From Amaranthus tricolor (taxonomy: Eukaryota > Streptophyta > Magnoliopsida > Caryophyllales > Amaranthaceae): DNA of 64,000 bases. A program made the position numbers and the translations under genes. Where the stretch lies: positions 12,295,621 through 12,359,620 of the forward strand of contig NC_080052.1 in NCBI RefSeq assembly GCF_026212465.1, in the 5' to 3' direction. Positions 11,135 through 21,886 of the stretch are shown here, piece after piece. Numbering within the stretch: position 1 is the first letter of the stretch; every line of letters begins with the position of its first letter. The notes beneath the pieces are model-generated. The model did no database searches and was not told the DNA's origin. It was given only the letters and a program-made list of their open reading frames with translations.

Positions 11135-12412
11135 ATGGGAGAGAATCAAGATTTAAGGGTAGCTTTGGAAGCTCTAAATCGTTCCATTGCTAGTCAAGAA
11201 AGGTTGGCCGAAACTAATGCCAATCTACAAGGGAATCTTTCTGCCTTAATGGCAAGACTCCTGAACGAGCAAGATAGGAGAGATCAAGATGAAGAACCTC
11301 CACCTAGGAGGGAGGATAGGAGTCTAAAAGTAGACGTCCCTTCCTTTGATGGGTCACTTGATCCAGAGAAGTACTTGGAATGGGAGAAATCCTTGGAAAG
11401 GTACTTTGAATACAAAGATATTCAAGAAGAAGTGCAGAAATATTAGATAGCCAAGGTGAAATTGAAGGGCTATGGTGAAAGTTGGTTGCAAGGGGAACAA
11501 AGGGCACGTACCCTTAGGGGTAAAGCTCCCATATCAATTTGGAACAAGTTGAAGAAACGGATGAGAGACCGTTTCATTCCTCATAATTATACGCAAAGCC
11601 AATATGTGAAGTGGAGCACTTTACAACAAAATGGCGATTCAGTGGAAGACTACATCAAAGAGTTTGATAGGCTTGCCATTGTGTGTGAAGTAACTGAAAA
11701 TGAAGAGCTCAAAATGGGGCGTTTTGTAGCTGGGTTGGATCAAGAGTTGCAAGACAAGCTTGAAGGTTACACTAAGCTTACTTTTGTGGAAGCTTGTAAA
11801 CTTGTGACCAAGTTTGATGCAAAAAGGAAGAAGAAGAAACCAACTACCACTCCTCCAGTGGTACGTAAACCACCTTTCTCTTTGAAGGATGGTTCTTCCT
11901 TTAACAGGCCCAATGACCCACCTAAGAAGGACAAGAAGGATTTCAAGCTAAGTGACATTGTGTGTTACAAGTGTGGAGGAAGGGGACATTTTAAGAAGGA
12001 TTGTCCTAACTCAAGAGCTTTAACCATGCAAGAGGTTAAGCTTATGGCCACGCAAAATATTAATTGGGAGGATTTTGAAACAGAAGAAGAGGAGACCGAG
12101 AATCCCAATGAAGAGGATGGGGAAGAAGATCATTGCTTTCCGGAGATGGAGGACAAAGCCAATCTGGTTGTTAGGAGGGCTTTGCAACCACGAGTAGAGG
12201 AGCCCTTGGTACCACAAAGGCAACACATTTTCATCACCAAATGTAAAGTTGGTGACGAGGTATGTGACTTAATTATTGATGGGGGTAGTGAGGCTAATAC
12301 TGTGTCAAAGACTTTAGTGTCTAGACTTTGTCTTACCACCACTAACCATCCACGTCTTTACAAGTTGAGTTGGTTAGATTCAAATTCTAGTACGGGGGTT
12401 AAAAAGCAATGA
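11135..12412 (+). pseudogene. Gypsy-2 gag and protease
   Basis: The start ATG at 11135 (MGENQDLRVAL) begins the gag. A coiled-coil-like segment (ALNRSIASQERLAETNANLQ) is followed by the gag core (FDGSLDPEKYLEWEKSLERY), the retrotrans_gag region and a CCHC knuckle CYKCGGRGHFKKDC at about 11963. Next is the aspartic protease with its active site IIDGGSEANTV near 12271. A TAG at 11444 and a TGA at 12410 interrupt the frame; the reading frame is the same on both sides. Gag packages the RNA and protease cuts the polyprotein. Inactive as it stands. Confidence 0.88.
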
Positions 12413-12742
12413 ATGGTTAGTTTTTCTATTGGTTCCTATCATGATAGTCAATTGTGTGATGTTGTGTCAATGGATGCTTGTCATATTCTGCTTGGTAGGC
12501 CGTGGCAAACTGATAGAAAATCACTTCATGATGTATACCATAATACATACACTATAAGTCACCAAGGGAAACAAAAAAAATTACACCCTTTACCACCCCC
12601 ACGGTTTTCACAAAAACCATCCAAAGAAATTTCCTTGTTATCTTTTAAAGAATTTGAGAGGGAAGTTGTTGGTGAAGAAGAGTTGTTTTTGTTGTATTCA
12701 AAAGAAATTCATGAAAAATTTGTGAGTCAAAATCCCAAGTAG
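12413..12742 (+). pseudogene. Gypsy-2 protease C-terminus to RT linker
   Basis: The same frame continues after the TGA: VSFSIGSYHDSQLCDVV, then MDACHILLGRPWQTDRK, the C-terminal flap and ILLGRPW signature of plant Gypsy proteases. A Pro- and Lys-rich linker (KLHPLPPPRFSQKPS) leads towards reverse transcriptase. The block ends at TAG 12740, where a Gln codon is expected. Confidence 0.8.
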
Positions 12743-14014
12743 GCGCAATTGATTAAGGATTTTGAGGATGTCTTTCCAGATGAATTACCTATTGGGTTAC
12801 CACCCTTGACAGGAATTGAGCATCGAATTGATCTCCTTCCAGGCACACCATTGCCAAATAAACCTGCCTATAGATGTAACCCTTTAGAAACTAAGGAGTT
12901 ACAACGTCAAATAGAAGAGTTGATGGGTATGGGTTATGTGCGAGAGTCTATGAGTCCGTGTGTTGTTCCTGCTCTTTTGGTTCCAAAAAAGGATGGTACT
13001 TGGCGTATGTGCATTGATAGTAGAGCTGTTAACAATATTACTATCAAGTACAGGTTTCCAATTCCTAGACTTGATGACATGCTTGATGAGTTAAGTGGTT
13101 CGAAGGTGTTCTCAAAAGTTGATTTGAGAAGTGGTTACCATCAGATTCGAATGAGGGAAGGGGATGAATGGAAGACCGCCTTCAAAACAAAGCATGGGTT
13201 GTATGAATGGCTCGTGATGCCGTTTGGTCTTACAAATGCACCTAGCACTTTCATGAGATTGATGAACGAAGTGTTAAGGCCATTTCTTGGCAAGTTCGTG
13301 GTGGTGTACCTTGATGATATCCTTATTTACAGTCGAGATAAGGATGAACATTTGGAACATTTGTTTCAAGTTTTTACTGTTTTGAGAAAGCAAAAATTGT
13401 ATGGAAAACTTGAAAAATGTGATTTTATGTTATATGAGGTCACTTTTCTTGGTTACATAGTTTCAGGTGATGGCGTGAAAGTTGATCCAAGCAAGGTTGA
13501 AGCAATTCAATCATGGCCTAGTCCTAAAACACTCACGGAGGTCCGTTCTTTCCATGGGCTAGATTCCTTTTACAGGAGGTTCATTCGAAATTTTAGTACT
13601 CTCATGGCTCCCATAACCGAGTGCACAAAGAAGGGTTTGTTTGAATGGACTCCTCAAGCTCAAAAGGCGTTTGAAGAAATCAAAGAAAAGATGTGCAACA
13701 CACCTATCCTAGCACTTCTGGATTTTTCAAAGCCATTTGAAGTTGAGTGTGATGCAAGTGGGAAAGGAATTGGTGCCGTGTTGATTCAAGAGGGGCGTTC
13801 AATTGCTTACTTTAGTGAGAAGTTGAGTCAAGGCAAGCTGAATTATTCCACCTATGATAAAGAGTTCTATGCAATGGTAAGAGCTCTAGATCATTGGTCA
13901 TATTATTTGAGGCCACAACCGTTCATACTTCATTTTGATCATGAGTCCTTGAGGTTTATTCATGGGCAAAAGAAGTTGAATTCAAGGCATGCAAAATGGG
14001 TAGAATTTCTTTAA
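12743..14014 (+). pseudogene. Gypsy-2 reverse transcriptase and RNase H
   Basis: The frame has the RT blocks [59 protein letters not shown] and the catalytic YLDDILIYS at 13307. The RNase H follows with [31 protein letters not shown] and FDHESL. In most relatives the block is TDH; here the Thr is Phe (FDH). TAA at 14012 replaces a Gln. Apart from stops at its two ends the 420 codons are open, so both active sites look preserved. Converts RNA to cDNA in the virus-like particle. Confidence 0.92.
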
Positions 14015-15535
14015 ACATTTAACTTTTCATCCAAATACAAGAGTGGAAAGGCAAATGTTGTTGTGGATGCCTTATCTAGAAGGCATAATTTACTTGGTGT
14101 TGTTGAAGCCAAGATTCTTGGGTTTGAGTTTATCAAAGAGTACTACAAAGAAGATGAAGATTTTAAGACCATTTTGAAGAAATGTGTCGATGGACTCTAT
14201 GATTTATTTTCCTCACACGATGGTTTTCTTTTTAAGGGAAATAGATTATGCATTCCTAAGTGTCCGATTAGAAGTTTGTTGATCCATGAAACGCATGGGG
14301 GAGGTCTAGCTAGTCACGTTGGTGTTCAAAAGACATTGGAGCTTCTTCAAGCTCATTTCTATTGGCCTAAGATGTTATCTACGGTCCATCTTGTTATCAC
14401 TCGTTGCTCTACTTGTCAAAGGGCAAAAATGGTGTTTCATAAAGGTCTTTACAAGCCACTTCCTGTTCCCGAGAGACCTTGGGAAGATGTTAGCATGGAT
14501 TTTATTGTGGCTTTACCTAGAACTCAAAGGGGTAAAGACTCAATCATGGTGGTTGTTGATAGGTTCTCAAAGATGGCTCATTTCATTCCTTGTTATAAAA
14601 CCCAGGATGCTATGAAAGTGGCTAAGTTGTACTTTGAAGAAGTGGTTCGTTTTCATGGGGTGCCACGCACCATTGTGTTCGATCGTGATACTAAGTTCCT
14701 AAGTCATTTTTGGAAGTCATTATGGCGTCTCATGGGAACTAAGTTGCTGTTTTCTACATCACATCATCCACAAATGGACGGTCAAACCGAAGTGGTGAAT
14801 AGAGTTCTTGGTTCTTTACTTAGAACATTGGTTAGTAAGAGCACCAAGGATTGGGATGTTAAGCTTGCTCATGTCGAGTTTGCTTACAATAGGACTCCTA
14901 GTGCTACTACAAAGTATTCACCTTTTGAAGTAGTCTATGGTGTTAATCCCTATGTTCCTATTGATCTCATAGCCCTACCTCAAGATAAGTTTGTGCATGG
15001 AGGTGCTAAGGAACAAGCTGAGTTCATGGTCAAGATTCACAAGGAAGTGAGGAAGAATATTGAAAAGGCCAATGAGATTTACAAGAAGCAAGCCAACAAG
15101 AGGGTTAGAAACGTGAAGAATTTTGAAGTTGGTGACTTGGTATGGATTTACATGAGGAAAGAAAGGTTTCCTAGCCAAAGGAAAAACAAACTCATGCCAC
15201 GAGCTGAAGGTCCCTTTGAAATTGTGGAAAAGATCAATGACAATGCCTATAAGGTTGATTTAGGAGGCCAATATGGGGTCTCAAGTACGTTCAATGTGGG
15301 TGATCTTGCACCATATTATGATGATGAAGAATTGAGGACAATTCCCTTTGAAGAAGAGGAGGATGACCAAGATGGTCAAGCTACGAATGTCCAAGATGCC
15401 CAAGTCCAATCCAATGCAAGGGAATTAATTTTGTCCAAGTCTTATTATGATCTTAGTATGCACGGTCCAAATAACTCATCAAGTGGTTGTACTTTGTTAA
15501 GTATAACTAAGTACTTTGTTGAAAGCATAAATTAA
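14015..15535 (+). pseudogene. Gypsy-2 integrase, ends inside the 3' LTR
   Basis: The frame resumes with FNFSSKYKSGKANVVVDALS, then the HHCC finger (HETHGGGLASHVG and CSTCQRAK), and the rve core with Asp at 14498 (SMDFIVALP), Asp in VFDRDTKF and Glu in MDGQTEVVNR. The C-terminal GPF-type module (PFEIVEKINDNAYKVDLG) follows. An acidic stretch FEEEEDDQDGQ runs across the PPT and LTR start, and the last 57 codons lie in the 3' LTR (stop TAA at 15533). No frameshift occurs in the whole 1467-codon gag-pol frame. The LTR-encoded tail resembles the situation in CRM elements, where the extreme integrase C-terminus is encoded across the LTR junction. Confidence 0.9.
15350..15363 (+). other. Gypsy-2 polypurine tract
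   Basis: gaagaagaggagga directly precedes the TG of the 3' LTR. It is at the same time coding, giving the acidic Glu/Asp run of the integrase tail. Confidence 0.75.
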
Positions 15536-16183
15536 AGGGTGGCGGTTACAAGGCTTGATTGCAAGCCATTGAAGAGCATCAATTGGGCTTATTAATTAGC
15601 GTGTTTTAAGGAGATTTAAAGCTGATTTTTAATCTCATTTAAAGCGGCGGTTTTGGAATTCATGGGGCAGCTTTGAATGACGGTATTGGACAGTTTTTGA
15701 GAGATTAAAGTGGACGGTTATGAGCCCTTTCATCATCTTTTGTTTTCAGCATTTTATTTTTGTTTTGTTGCTATTAATTAGGCAAGAGGTTGATGTAATT
15801 ATTGGATGTAAGAAGGCTATATATAGCAAGCTAAATGATGAATGAAATGATATCTAGAAATTTGCCAAAAAACGTGTGTTTTGTTTATTGAACTTGACTT
15901 GTGTTTAGTCAATTTTAATTGTCCACATTTGAGTGTTCCAAATTTGAAGAGTTACAGTTTTAGTGAGAGTTCCTAAAACTAAAGCTTGTAGTTGACGATT
16001 TGGTGAGAGTTCCCTAATCTAAGCTACACCCAAACAAGTGAGTGAGTGTTCCTCCTTGTTATATCCTCAAGTTTAGGGTGAGAGTTCCCCTTAACTATCT
16101 TGATTAACATTTTCTAAGTTAACCACACGCAAGACCCCTTAACTTTACACTTGTAGCAAGGTTTCCATCTTGTTTACACATCA
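15364..16183 (+). repeat. Gypsy-2 3' LTR, 820 bp
   Basis: Copy of 10181-11070, lacking 70 bp between two GATTAA hexamers. It ends ACACATCA at 16183, followed by TSD TATAC. Confidence 0.92.
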
Positions 16184-16192
16184 TATACATAT

Positions 16193-16380
<188 letters not shown>

Positions 16381-16528
16381 TATAGTTACAATTTCTTAAA
16401 TAAAGAGGTTCGAATCAAAATGATTATTTTATTAAAATGTGTGAGCCCACGAAGGTGAGTCTCTTAGTTGGGGTCCCGCAAGAAAATGAATCGAGATAAA
16501 AATAAATAAATAAATAAACATAATAAAC

Positions 16529-16701
<173 letters not shown>

Positions 16702-16704
16702 GAG

Positions 16705-16711
16705 TATAAAA
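16705..16711 (+). promoter_or_regulatory. Gypsy-1 LTR TATA box
   Basis: TATAAAA at 16705 is followed by acccgtg and then a CT-rich GC-richer leader (16735-16930). That is the usual layout of the U3/R boundary in a plant LTR. Confidence 0.45.
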
Positions 16712-16935
16712 CCCGTGAAAACTCTAAATGCTCAAAGGAGCCGTCATCCGTCCTTCTCTTCCTTCTCTTTCTTTCTCTCTTCTTCCCCTCGCGCCGCCAT
16801 AGAGCAGTTGGCCACCACCAGCCGCTGCATAGCCCCACAGAAACACCACCAAGCAGCCCCGACCTTTCTTCCTCATTTCCCGCGTCCAATTACCTTCCCG
16901 CACCACCTGCCACCCTTTGTTCTCTTTTCTTTTGA

Positions 16936-17010
16936 TGTAACACCCGAATTTCCTCCCTTCCTTCACGATTCTGGTTTCGTTTAAGGGGTTGGAAATTCAG
17001 GGGTGTTACA
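16936..17010. repeat. 75-bp inverted repeat at LTR end
   Basis: TGTAACACCCGAATTTCC at 16936 is mirrored by GGAAATTCAGGGGTGTTACA at 16991-17010 with a 37-base loop. The left arm resembles the LTR start at 8882 and the right arm is the LTR end. It could be a tandem LTR-terminus remnant or a foldback. Confidence 0.75.
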
Positions 17011-17094
17011 AGTTAGTCAGTAAATTTTTTTATTTTTTTGTTAAATATTTTTCGTATTTCATAAACTATTATTTCGCAAAATAATGGACTTACG

Positions 17095-17457
17095 TAGTGA
17101 AAAAAGTTTGATGTATAAGTGTAGTTGTAAAGGAGTTTATAATATTAGATATTTAGAAGGGGTTGAGGAATTTATACAAATTGCACAGAAAAAATCCAGA
17201 GCAGGTTAGATGTCCATGCAAACGATAATCGTAAAATATTTGCTCCAAAAGTCATAAGAGAACATTTGTTGAAAAAGGAGTTTTTTGAACATTACTACGA
17301 TTGGTATATTCATAAAACTTCTGAAGGTGCACCAAGTAATGTGATGGTTCCAGAAGAGCAACAGCGTCACACAATGCAAGTGAAACGTTGGATTTGTGAG
17401 TCAATTTCCATCACCAAGGAAGACCTCCATCTGTACTTGGTGCACAATGCCAGGTAG
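17095..17457 (+). pseudogene. CACTA Transpos_assoc fragment
   Basis: Plus-strand frames at 17150-17300 read LEGVEEFIQIAQKKSRAG, then (after a frameshift) a CPCKR piece, then KVIREHLLKKEFFEHYYDWY and IHKTSEG. This is the GVEEFI...RCPCKRC...REHLLKKGF...WYWHGE order of the transposase-associated domain. The second half is open for 63 codons (17266-17457) and ends in an unassigned HTMQVKRWICESISITKEDL. No terminal repeats of this copy were found. It may be a fragment captured by the neighbouring Helitron or an independent relic. Confidence 0.5.
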
Positions 17458-17459
17458 TA

Positions 17460-17780
17460 TTTCAAGACTAGAATGCTTGTGGGATAACATATGTAGATTA
17501 TTGTCCAAAGATGTGCTATATAGACAAAAAAAACCTTATTACAAATCTCATGTAGTTTTATTATACGAGTAATTATGATTATTAGTTTCTTACAATTTGA
17601 TCTTATAATCACTATATTCTATACAATTTATAAAAATTTAACCGGAAATATGTACTAGATTTGAATCTCACAGATCACCAATTAAGGAATTATGCCCTAA
17701 AGATATTGAGGAGATGCTTAACAATGGAAGTCCTTTAATGAATATATGTCCTAAAATTTGCCCAGGCGATATTATCATCA
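17460..17780. other. No gene seen
   Basis: AT-rich sequence between the CACTA fragment and the Helitron helicase. A stretch at 17675-17770 (KELCPKDIEEMLNNGSPLMN) may be upstream helicase-gene sequence but I could not place it. Confidence 0.4.
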
Positions 17781-18101
17781 GAGATGGAAGTAATAAGCTA
17801 ATCATGGAGGAGCTTAATTAGGACAAGGAATCTCTAAAAGTTTAGCTACATGCGTTGCCGTTGATGATTGAAGATCAGACCCTAATACACAATGAAATTA
17901 CTACAACCATTGGAAGAGGACAAGGAGGTGTATTTTTTCTACATAGATAAGGTGGGACTAGAAAACATTTATGTGGAATATTATGTTCAAGTCTAAGATC
18001 AAAAGGTGAAATTGTTCCTCGTGTTGCATCAAGTGGCATAACCTCTTTATTATTTTGTAAAAGCAGGATTGCACACTTAAGATTCGGAATACCCTTTGAA
18101 G
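17781..18101 (+). pseudogene. Helitron helicase, N-terminal part (PIF1-like)
   Basis: Conceptual frames read NKLIMEELN, ALPLMIEDQTLIHNEITTTI, GGVFFLHR, a degenerate Walker A (GGTRK instead of GGTGKT) and SLRSKGEIVPRVASSGI followed by RIAHLRFGIPFE. This order is diagnostic of the PIF1-type helicase domain of plant Helitrons. Stops (for example in the P-loop) and base changes show it is dead. It is cut off near 18101 by an insertion; the remainder resumes at 19311. Confidence 0.75.
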
Positions 18102-18114
18102 ATCTATAGGAGAT

Positions 18115-18148
<34 letters not shown>

Positions 18149-19310
18149 GGGGTGATAGAGAGTATGCCTGTTTAAAATTTTTCTCTGGAAGGTGAGCTTA
18201 AGAGCTTAGGAGACCTTTCAAAACAGTTTTCTGAAACTGTTAAGGTCAAATAATAAATCTAAGAACTAAATGTGAAAATGAACAAGGGAATTGTTAACGA
18301 GGTTCGGCTATCAATAGCCTACTCCACGCCAATGGGTTCTTTTCCAACCTTTAGGATTCAACGCCTTTTATTAATGAACCTTAGATGACTAAGAAGAACT
18401 CTTTATCTTCTCTCACCACGTTCTTCCCCTCGAAGAACGTTTTACAAGTTTCCTTAATAAAAGTTCTAATCCCAATCTCACAAAAGAGAAATCAAATGAA
18501 TACTTTTAAAAGTATTCCAAGCTTTAAGGCATAAATGAAATTAAAGTTCTAACTCTCTTTTACTCTAACCTATTATAAATGAGAGAGTTAGATGAATTAA
18601 GTTTACAATACTTTTTTGAATGTAAGTAGAAAGCTAGGATATAAGTTGTGTTGCAATTCTCATAATTCTTGAATGAAGCATGTTATATATATGTTACGCC
18701 TCCAACATAGCCATTAAAACAATTGAAACTTCATTCCTTGATTTTCGCCAACTGCTTGTGCTGAACCAGTCTTCAAAATCTTAGACAACAAGTAAAACTG
18801 ACACTCCACCTTGACGTGTTCAACATATACGGTTTTTGTTGCTATTTCTAGCTTTTCCAAATCTTTGATATGCTGTCACATTAGCACCCATGCCGCATTG
18901 AATATTGATTAATTATTCTTCCTATTTTTTACTTGAGCTAAAAACAACTCCATATTTATAGAAAAACCTATAATTAGTATAATCTTGTTTACCAAGTAAA
19001 ATACTCATTTATTTTATCAAGTTATAAACCATGTCATTAAGCTATATGACAAAAACGTGTTATTGAACTTAGTAAATTACTTATTAAGACATAAGCTTTA
19101 TTTAATCTTATCTTATAAAAACGTTAAACTTAAGTCAAGCTATTTCAAACTTATTTCAAAATATATTTGGACTTCAAATTATCTATCAATCAAACACTAT
19201 AAATCTAATATGATTTTGGACCTATTTTAACAACTAAATATGATCACTCAATTTATTTGTTTAACATAATTTGCATTTTGAATATCATCACATAAAGAAA
19301 TTGAGTCTTC
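18102..19310. mobile_element. 1.2-kb unclassified insertion in the Helitron gene
   Basis: Helicase homology stops after accctttgaag (18091-18101) and resumes at accctttaagg (19311-19321), so the insert is flanked by a near-identical short direct repeat that may be its target duplication. It contains a 32-G tract near its left edge. Text around 18290-18350 (aacgaggttcggctatc) has the look of plant LTR or LARD material. No open frame or clear terminal repeats were found, so the class is open. Confidence 0.45.
18116..18147. repeat. Poly-G tract of 32
   Basis: Uninterrupted run of 32 G, then agggg. Such runs are rare in AT-rich plant DNA and can form G-quadruplexes. Its length may be misassembled. 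Confidence 0.9.
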
Positions 19311-20500
19311 ACCCTTTAAGGTTATTGATGATTCAACGTGTAGAGGCATAGAACTTAATAGTCATTTAGTAGAACTCAATAAAAATAAACAAGCTTATCA
19401 TTTGGGTTGAGGCTCCAATGACTCCAAGCATTGCTTTGAAACTTCAGACAAAAGTTTACGCGATGTAATTCATTTTCGAAATGGTAAACCATCTTAATTA
19501 CGTTTTGGAGGCAAGGTTGTTGTCTTTGGTGGTGATTTTAGGCAAGTTTTATCGATAATTCCAAAGGTTACAAGACGAGACATTGTATTCGTAGCACTCA
19601 ACTTTTCAAAGATTTGGAATGACTCTAAGGTGTTACGGCTTATAAAGAACATAAGCTTACGACTGGGATTAACCAATGCTAATGAGCTTTGAGAGTTTGC
19701 AGATTGAGTTCTCAAAGTTGGTGATGGAAAGATTGGAGGACCTAACGATGGAAAGGCTACTATCGATATACCTGAAGATTTTTTAATAAAAGAAGCATCT
19801 GATCCAATAGCTGCAATTGTTGATTCCATATATCCTAGAACTCGTAAGGGTTCAACTGGTAGTTCATACTTTAAAAAGAGGGAAATACTAGCACCAATAA
19901 ATGAGATTGTTGATAAGATCAACTAAAATATATTGTCACTTTTTCCAAGAGAGGAAAGGACGTACTTGAGTTCGGATTCAATCGAAGATAAATCTGACGA
20001 TAATTATAGTGGTAGTGACAATGCATTTTCAATTGAATTTCTTAACCCAATACGTGCATTTGGTGTTCCCAACCATAATTTGCTATTAAAAGTTGGTGCT
20101 CCAAGTATGATACTCAGAAATAGGATCATTCAGCAGGCTTATGCAATGATATACGTTTATTAGTTGATCATCTTGGTTATCAAATTATACAAACAGCTGT
20201 TACATCCAGATCAATTACAAGGTATTCACTCCAAGGATTACACTCACACTGACGGATAATTCTAAAATCCCAGTTGCTATACAAATAAGACAATTTCATG
20301 TGTCTTTGTGATTTGCGATGACGATTAATAAGAATCAAGGGCAATCACTATCCCATGATGGTTTGTTCTTACCTAAGGTAGTATTTAGTCATGGACAATT
20401 TTACATTGGAGATTTTAGAGTGACTAGCACAAAAGGTTTGAAATTCTCATATAATTATGTGATATAAGGATATTTGTTGAAGTATGAGGTGTTTTAAACC
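19311..20500 (+). pseudogene. Helitron helicase, C-terminal part
   Basis: The frames read FKVIDDSTCRGIELNS, KHCFE(T)SDKSLRD, then FGGKVVVFGGDFRQVL and IIPKVTRRDIV, VLKVGDGKIGGPNDGKATID, EILAPINEIVDKIN, FPREERTYLSSDSI, FLNPIRAFGVPNHNLLLKVG and a final RVTST-KGLKF. These are motifs II to VI of the PIF1/Helitron helicase in order. The longest open pieces are about 70-80 codons (for example 19933-20163); many stops interrupt them. The Rep (HUH) domain is not visible. It once unwound DNA for rolling-circle transposition. Confidence 0.8.
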
Positions 20501-20741
20501 CTCTAAATGTTATTTATACTTTAGCTACAATTCACATATTTAATGTATTTTTATTTTATTATTAATTTTTCATGTAATATACTTCTATAGCTTTAATAAT
20601 TTTTCATATTCAATTGCCTTATAATTTTAGTCATAAATTGATTATTACACTTTAAATTAAAAAATGAGCTTAATAACATTAATATATATTCGCTTATTGT
20701 TTCTAAAATCTTATTTTTTATAGATGTAACACACTAAATAT

Positions 20742-20770
20742 TCGTGCATTGCACGAGTCCTATAATAGTA
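20742..20770 (+). mobile_element. Probable Helitron 3' terminus with hairpin
   Basis: TCGTGCATTGCACGA at 20742-20756 is a perfect hairpin with a 3-base loop. It is followed within 13 bases by an AT-rich end ataatagt, a decayed form of the CTAGT Helitron end. It lies 240 bp after the helicase, at the expected place. The 5' TC end was not located. Confidence 0.5.
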
Positions 20771-20951
20771 ATGTATAAATGACTTAAAAGTCAATTATCA
20801 AGCCTATTTTTAATAAATGATTCTATCCTAAACGAGATTTGTATAGACTTGGTGTGTACTAAAATATTGTGCACCACTGTTAGATTTAGAGTATGACTAA
20901 TTCAGTGTACCGTAGATCGAAGAGTGAAGGATCTACATCAGTAAAATGGTA

Positions 20952-21190
20952 GTCTCTTGAGAGACCGTCTCTCAAGCCTAGCCCATAAAGATTAATGCCT
21001 ACTTACCGTATTCTTAATGCATACTTATATTATCTTTAATGCTTACTTACCGTATCCTTAATTTCTACTTTTAATATCTTAAATTTCTAATTACATTATT
21101 CTTAATACCTACTTATATTATTCTAAAAATTTAAATGAGCTGAACTAATTATAGATGGTCTTTCAAAGAGATTGTGTCTCACAAGAATTT
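20952..21190. mobile_element. MITE-like inverted repeat element
   Basis: Left arm (tctcttgagagaccgtctct) and right arm (21151-21190, with tttcaaagagattgtgtctc) are imperfect inverted copies of a GAGAC-rich terminus. The left arm holds a perfect palindrome CTTGAGAGAC-C-GTCTCTCAAG (20956-20976). The middle repeats a pyrimidine-rich motif (cctacttaccgtattcttaa type) about five times at roughly 27-30 bp spacing. No TSD confirmed. Confidence 0.45.
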
Positions 21191-21236
21191 GTGATCAGTA
21201 AAAGGAAAATTAAAAAGTGATGTAGAATAGATACTA

Positions 21237-21385
21237 GGAAATTATCAATAGTTCCCCTCTGTTATTGTACTTTATCTTTGGTATCCCTATGTTTTTTCGA
21301 TTATCAATGGTACCCCCAACATATCATGCTAATTACAACCGTGACATTATTAAAGTTTTTGTCGTTATCTTGTCGTTATTTTAAA
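21237..21385 (+). repeat. MULE-1 left TIR
   Basis: Inverted copy of 39640-39783. Shared segments: ttattgtactttatcttt / ttattgcactttattttt, then gtacccccaRcatatcatgc, taattacaacc and cgttatctt. Confidence 0.85.
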
Positions 21386-21886
21386 AACCAACCATTGTCG
21401 GTTTGTTATTTATTTCCTTTGGCTCTTCCTTTTCCCTCCTCACTCATACTTTCTTTCTATGTCTTCATCATCAAGCTCCTGGGTTGAGTAAACCATTGTT
21501 GAAGCTCCTATAAAGCTTTCTCTTCATCATTATTGCTTTTCTTCCCATTAGTAAGTTCCCTAATCCTTCCTCTGTGTTTTTCTGTACATGCAACTTGTTA
21601 TGTTGTTTGAGTTCTTGCCCTAAATTTCGTGATTGATGGTGCAATTGTTTTGATTTTTCGCCTTAAATTTTGCGATCATTAGGGTTTTGTTCGTGATTTA
21701 TGTGTTCTTAAAGTGTTCCGAATCGTAATTTGTAATCCTAAACCCTAAAAATTAGGGCTTTTTTGAAATTTAATTGTTTTGTGTAATGGACTATTGTGTT
21801 GTGTGTTGAACTTGAGTTATATGATTAATAATCAAATGGATGGTTGATTTTGTACTTTTTTTTGTGTTTCTGTTAATAGATTCTAA

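Larger units (their letters stand above)
10181..16183 (+). mobile_element. Gypsy-2, full-length LTR retrotransposon, TSD TATAC
   Basis: Both LTRs (10181-11070 and 15364-16183), a primer-binding site, a gag-pol frame and a polypurine tract are present. The target duplication TATAC is at 10176-10180 and 16184-16188. LTRs begin TGACCAAGATGG and end ACACATCA. By eye the LTRs differ at about a dozen positions plus one 70-bp deletion, so insertion is fairly recent. The order is gag, protease, RT, RNase H, integrase, as in Ty3/Gypsy. RT and integrase wording is closest to the CRM (centromeric chromovirus) clade as I know it, but this needs a tree. Confidence 0.93.
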
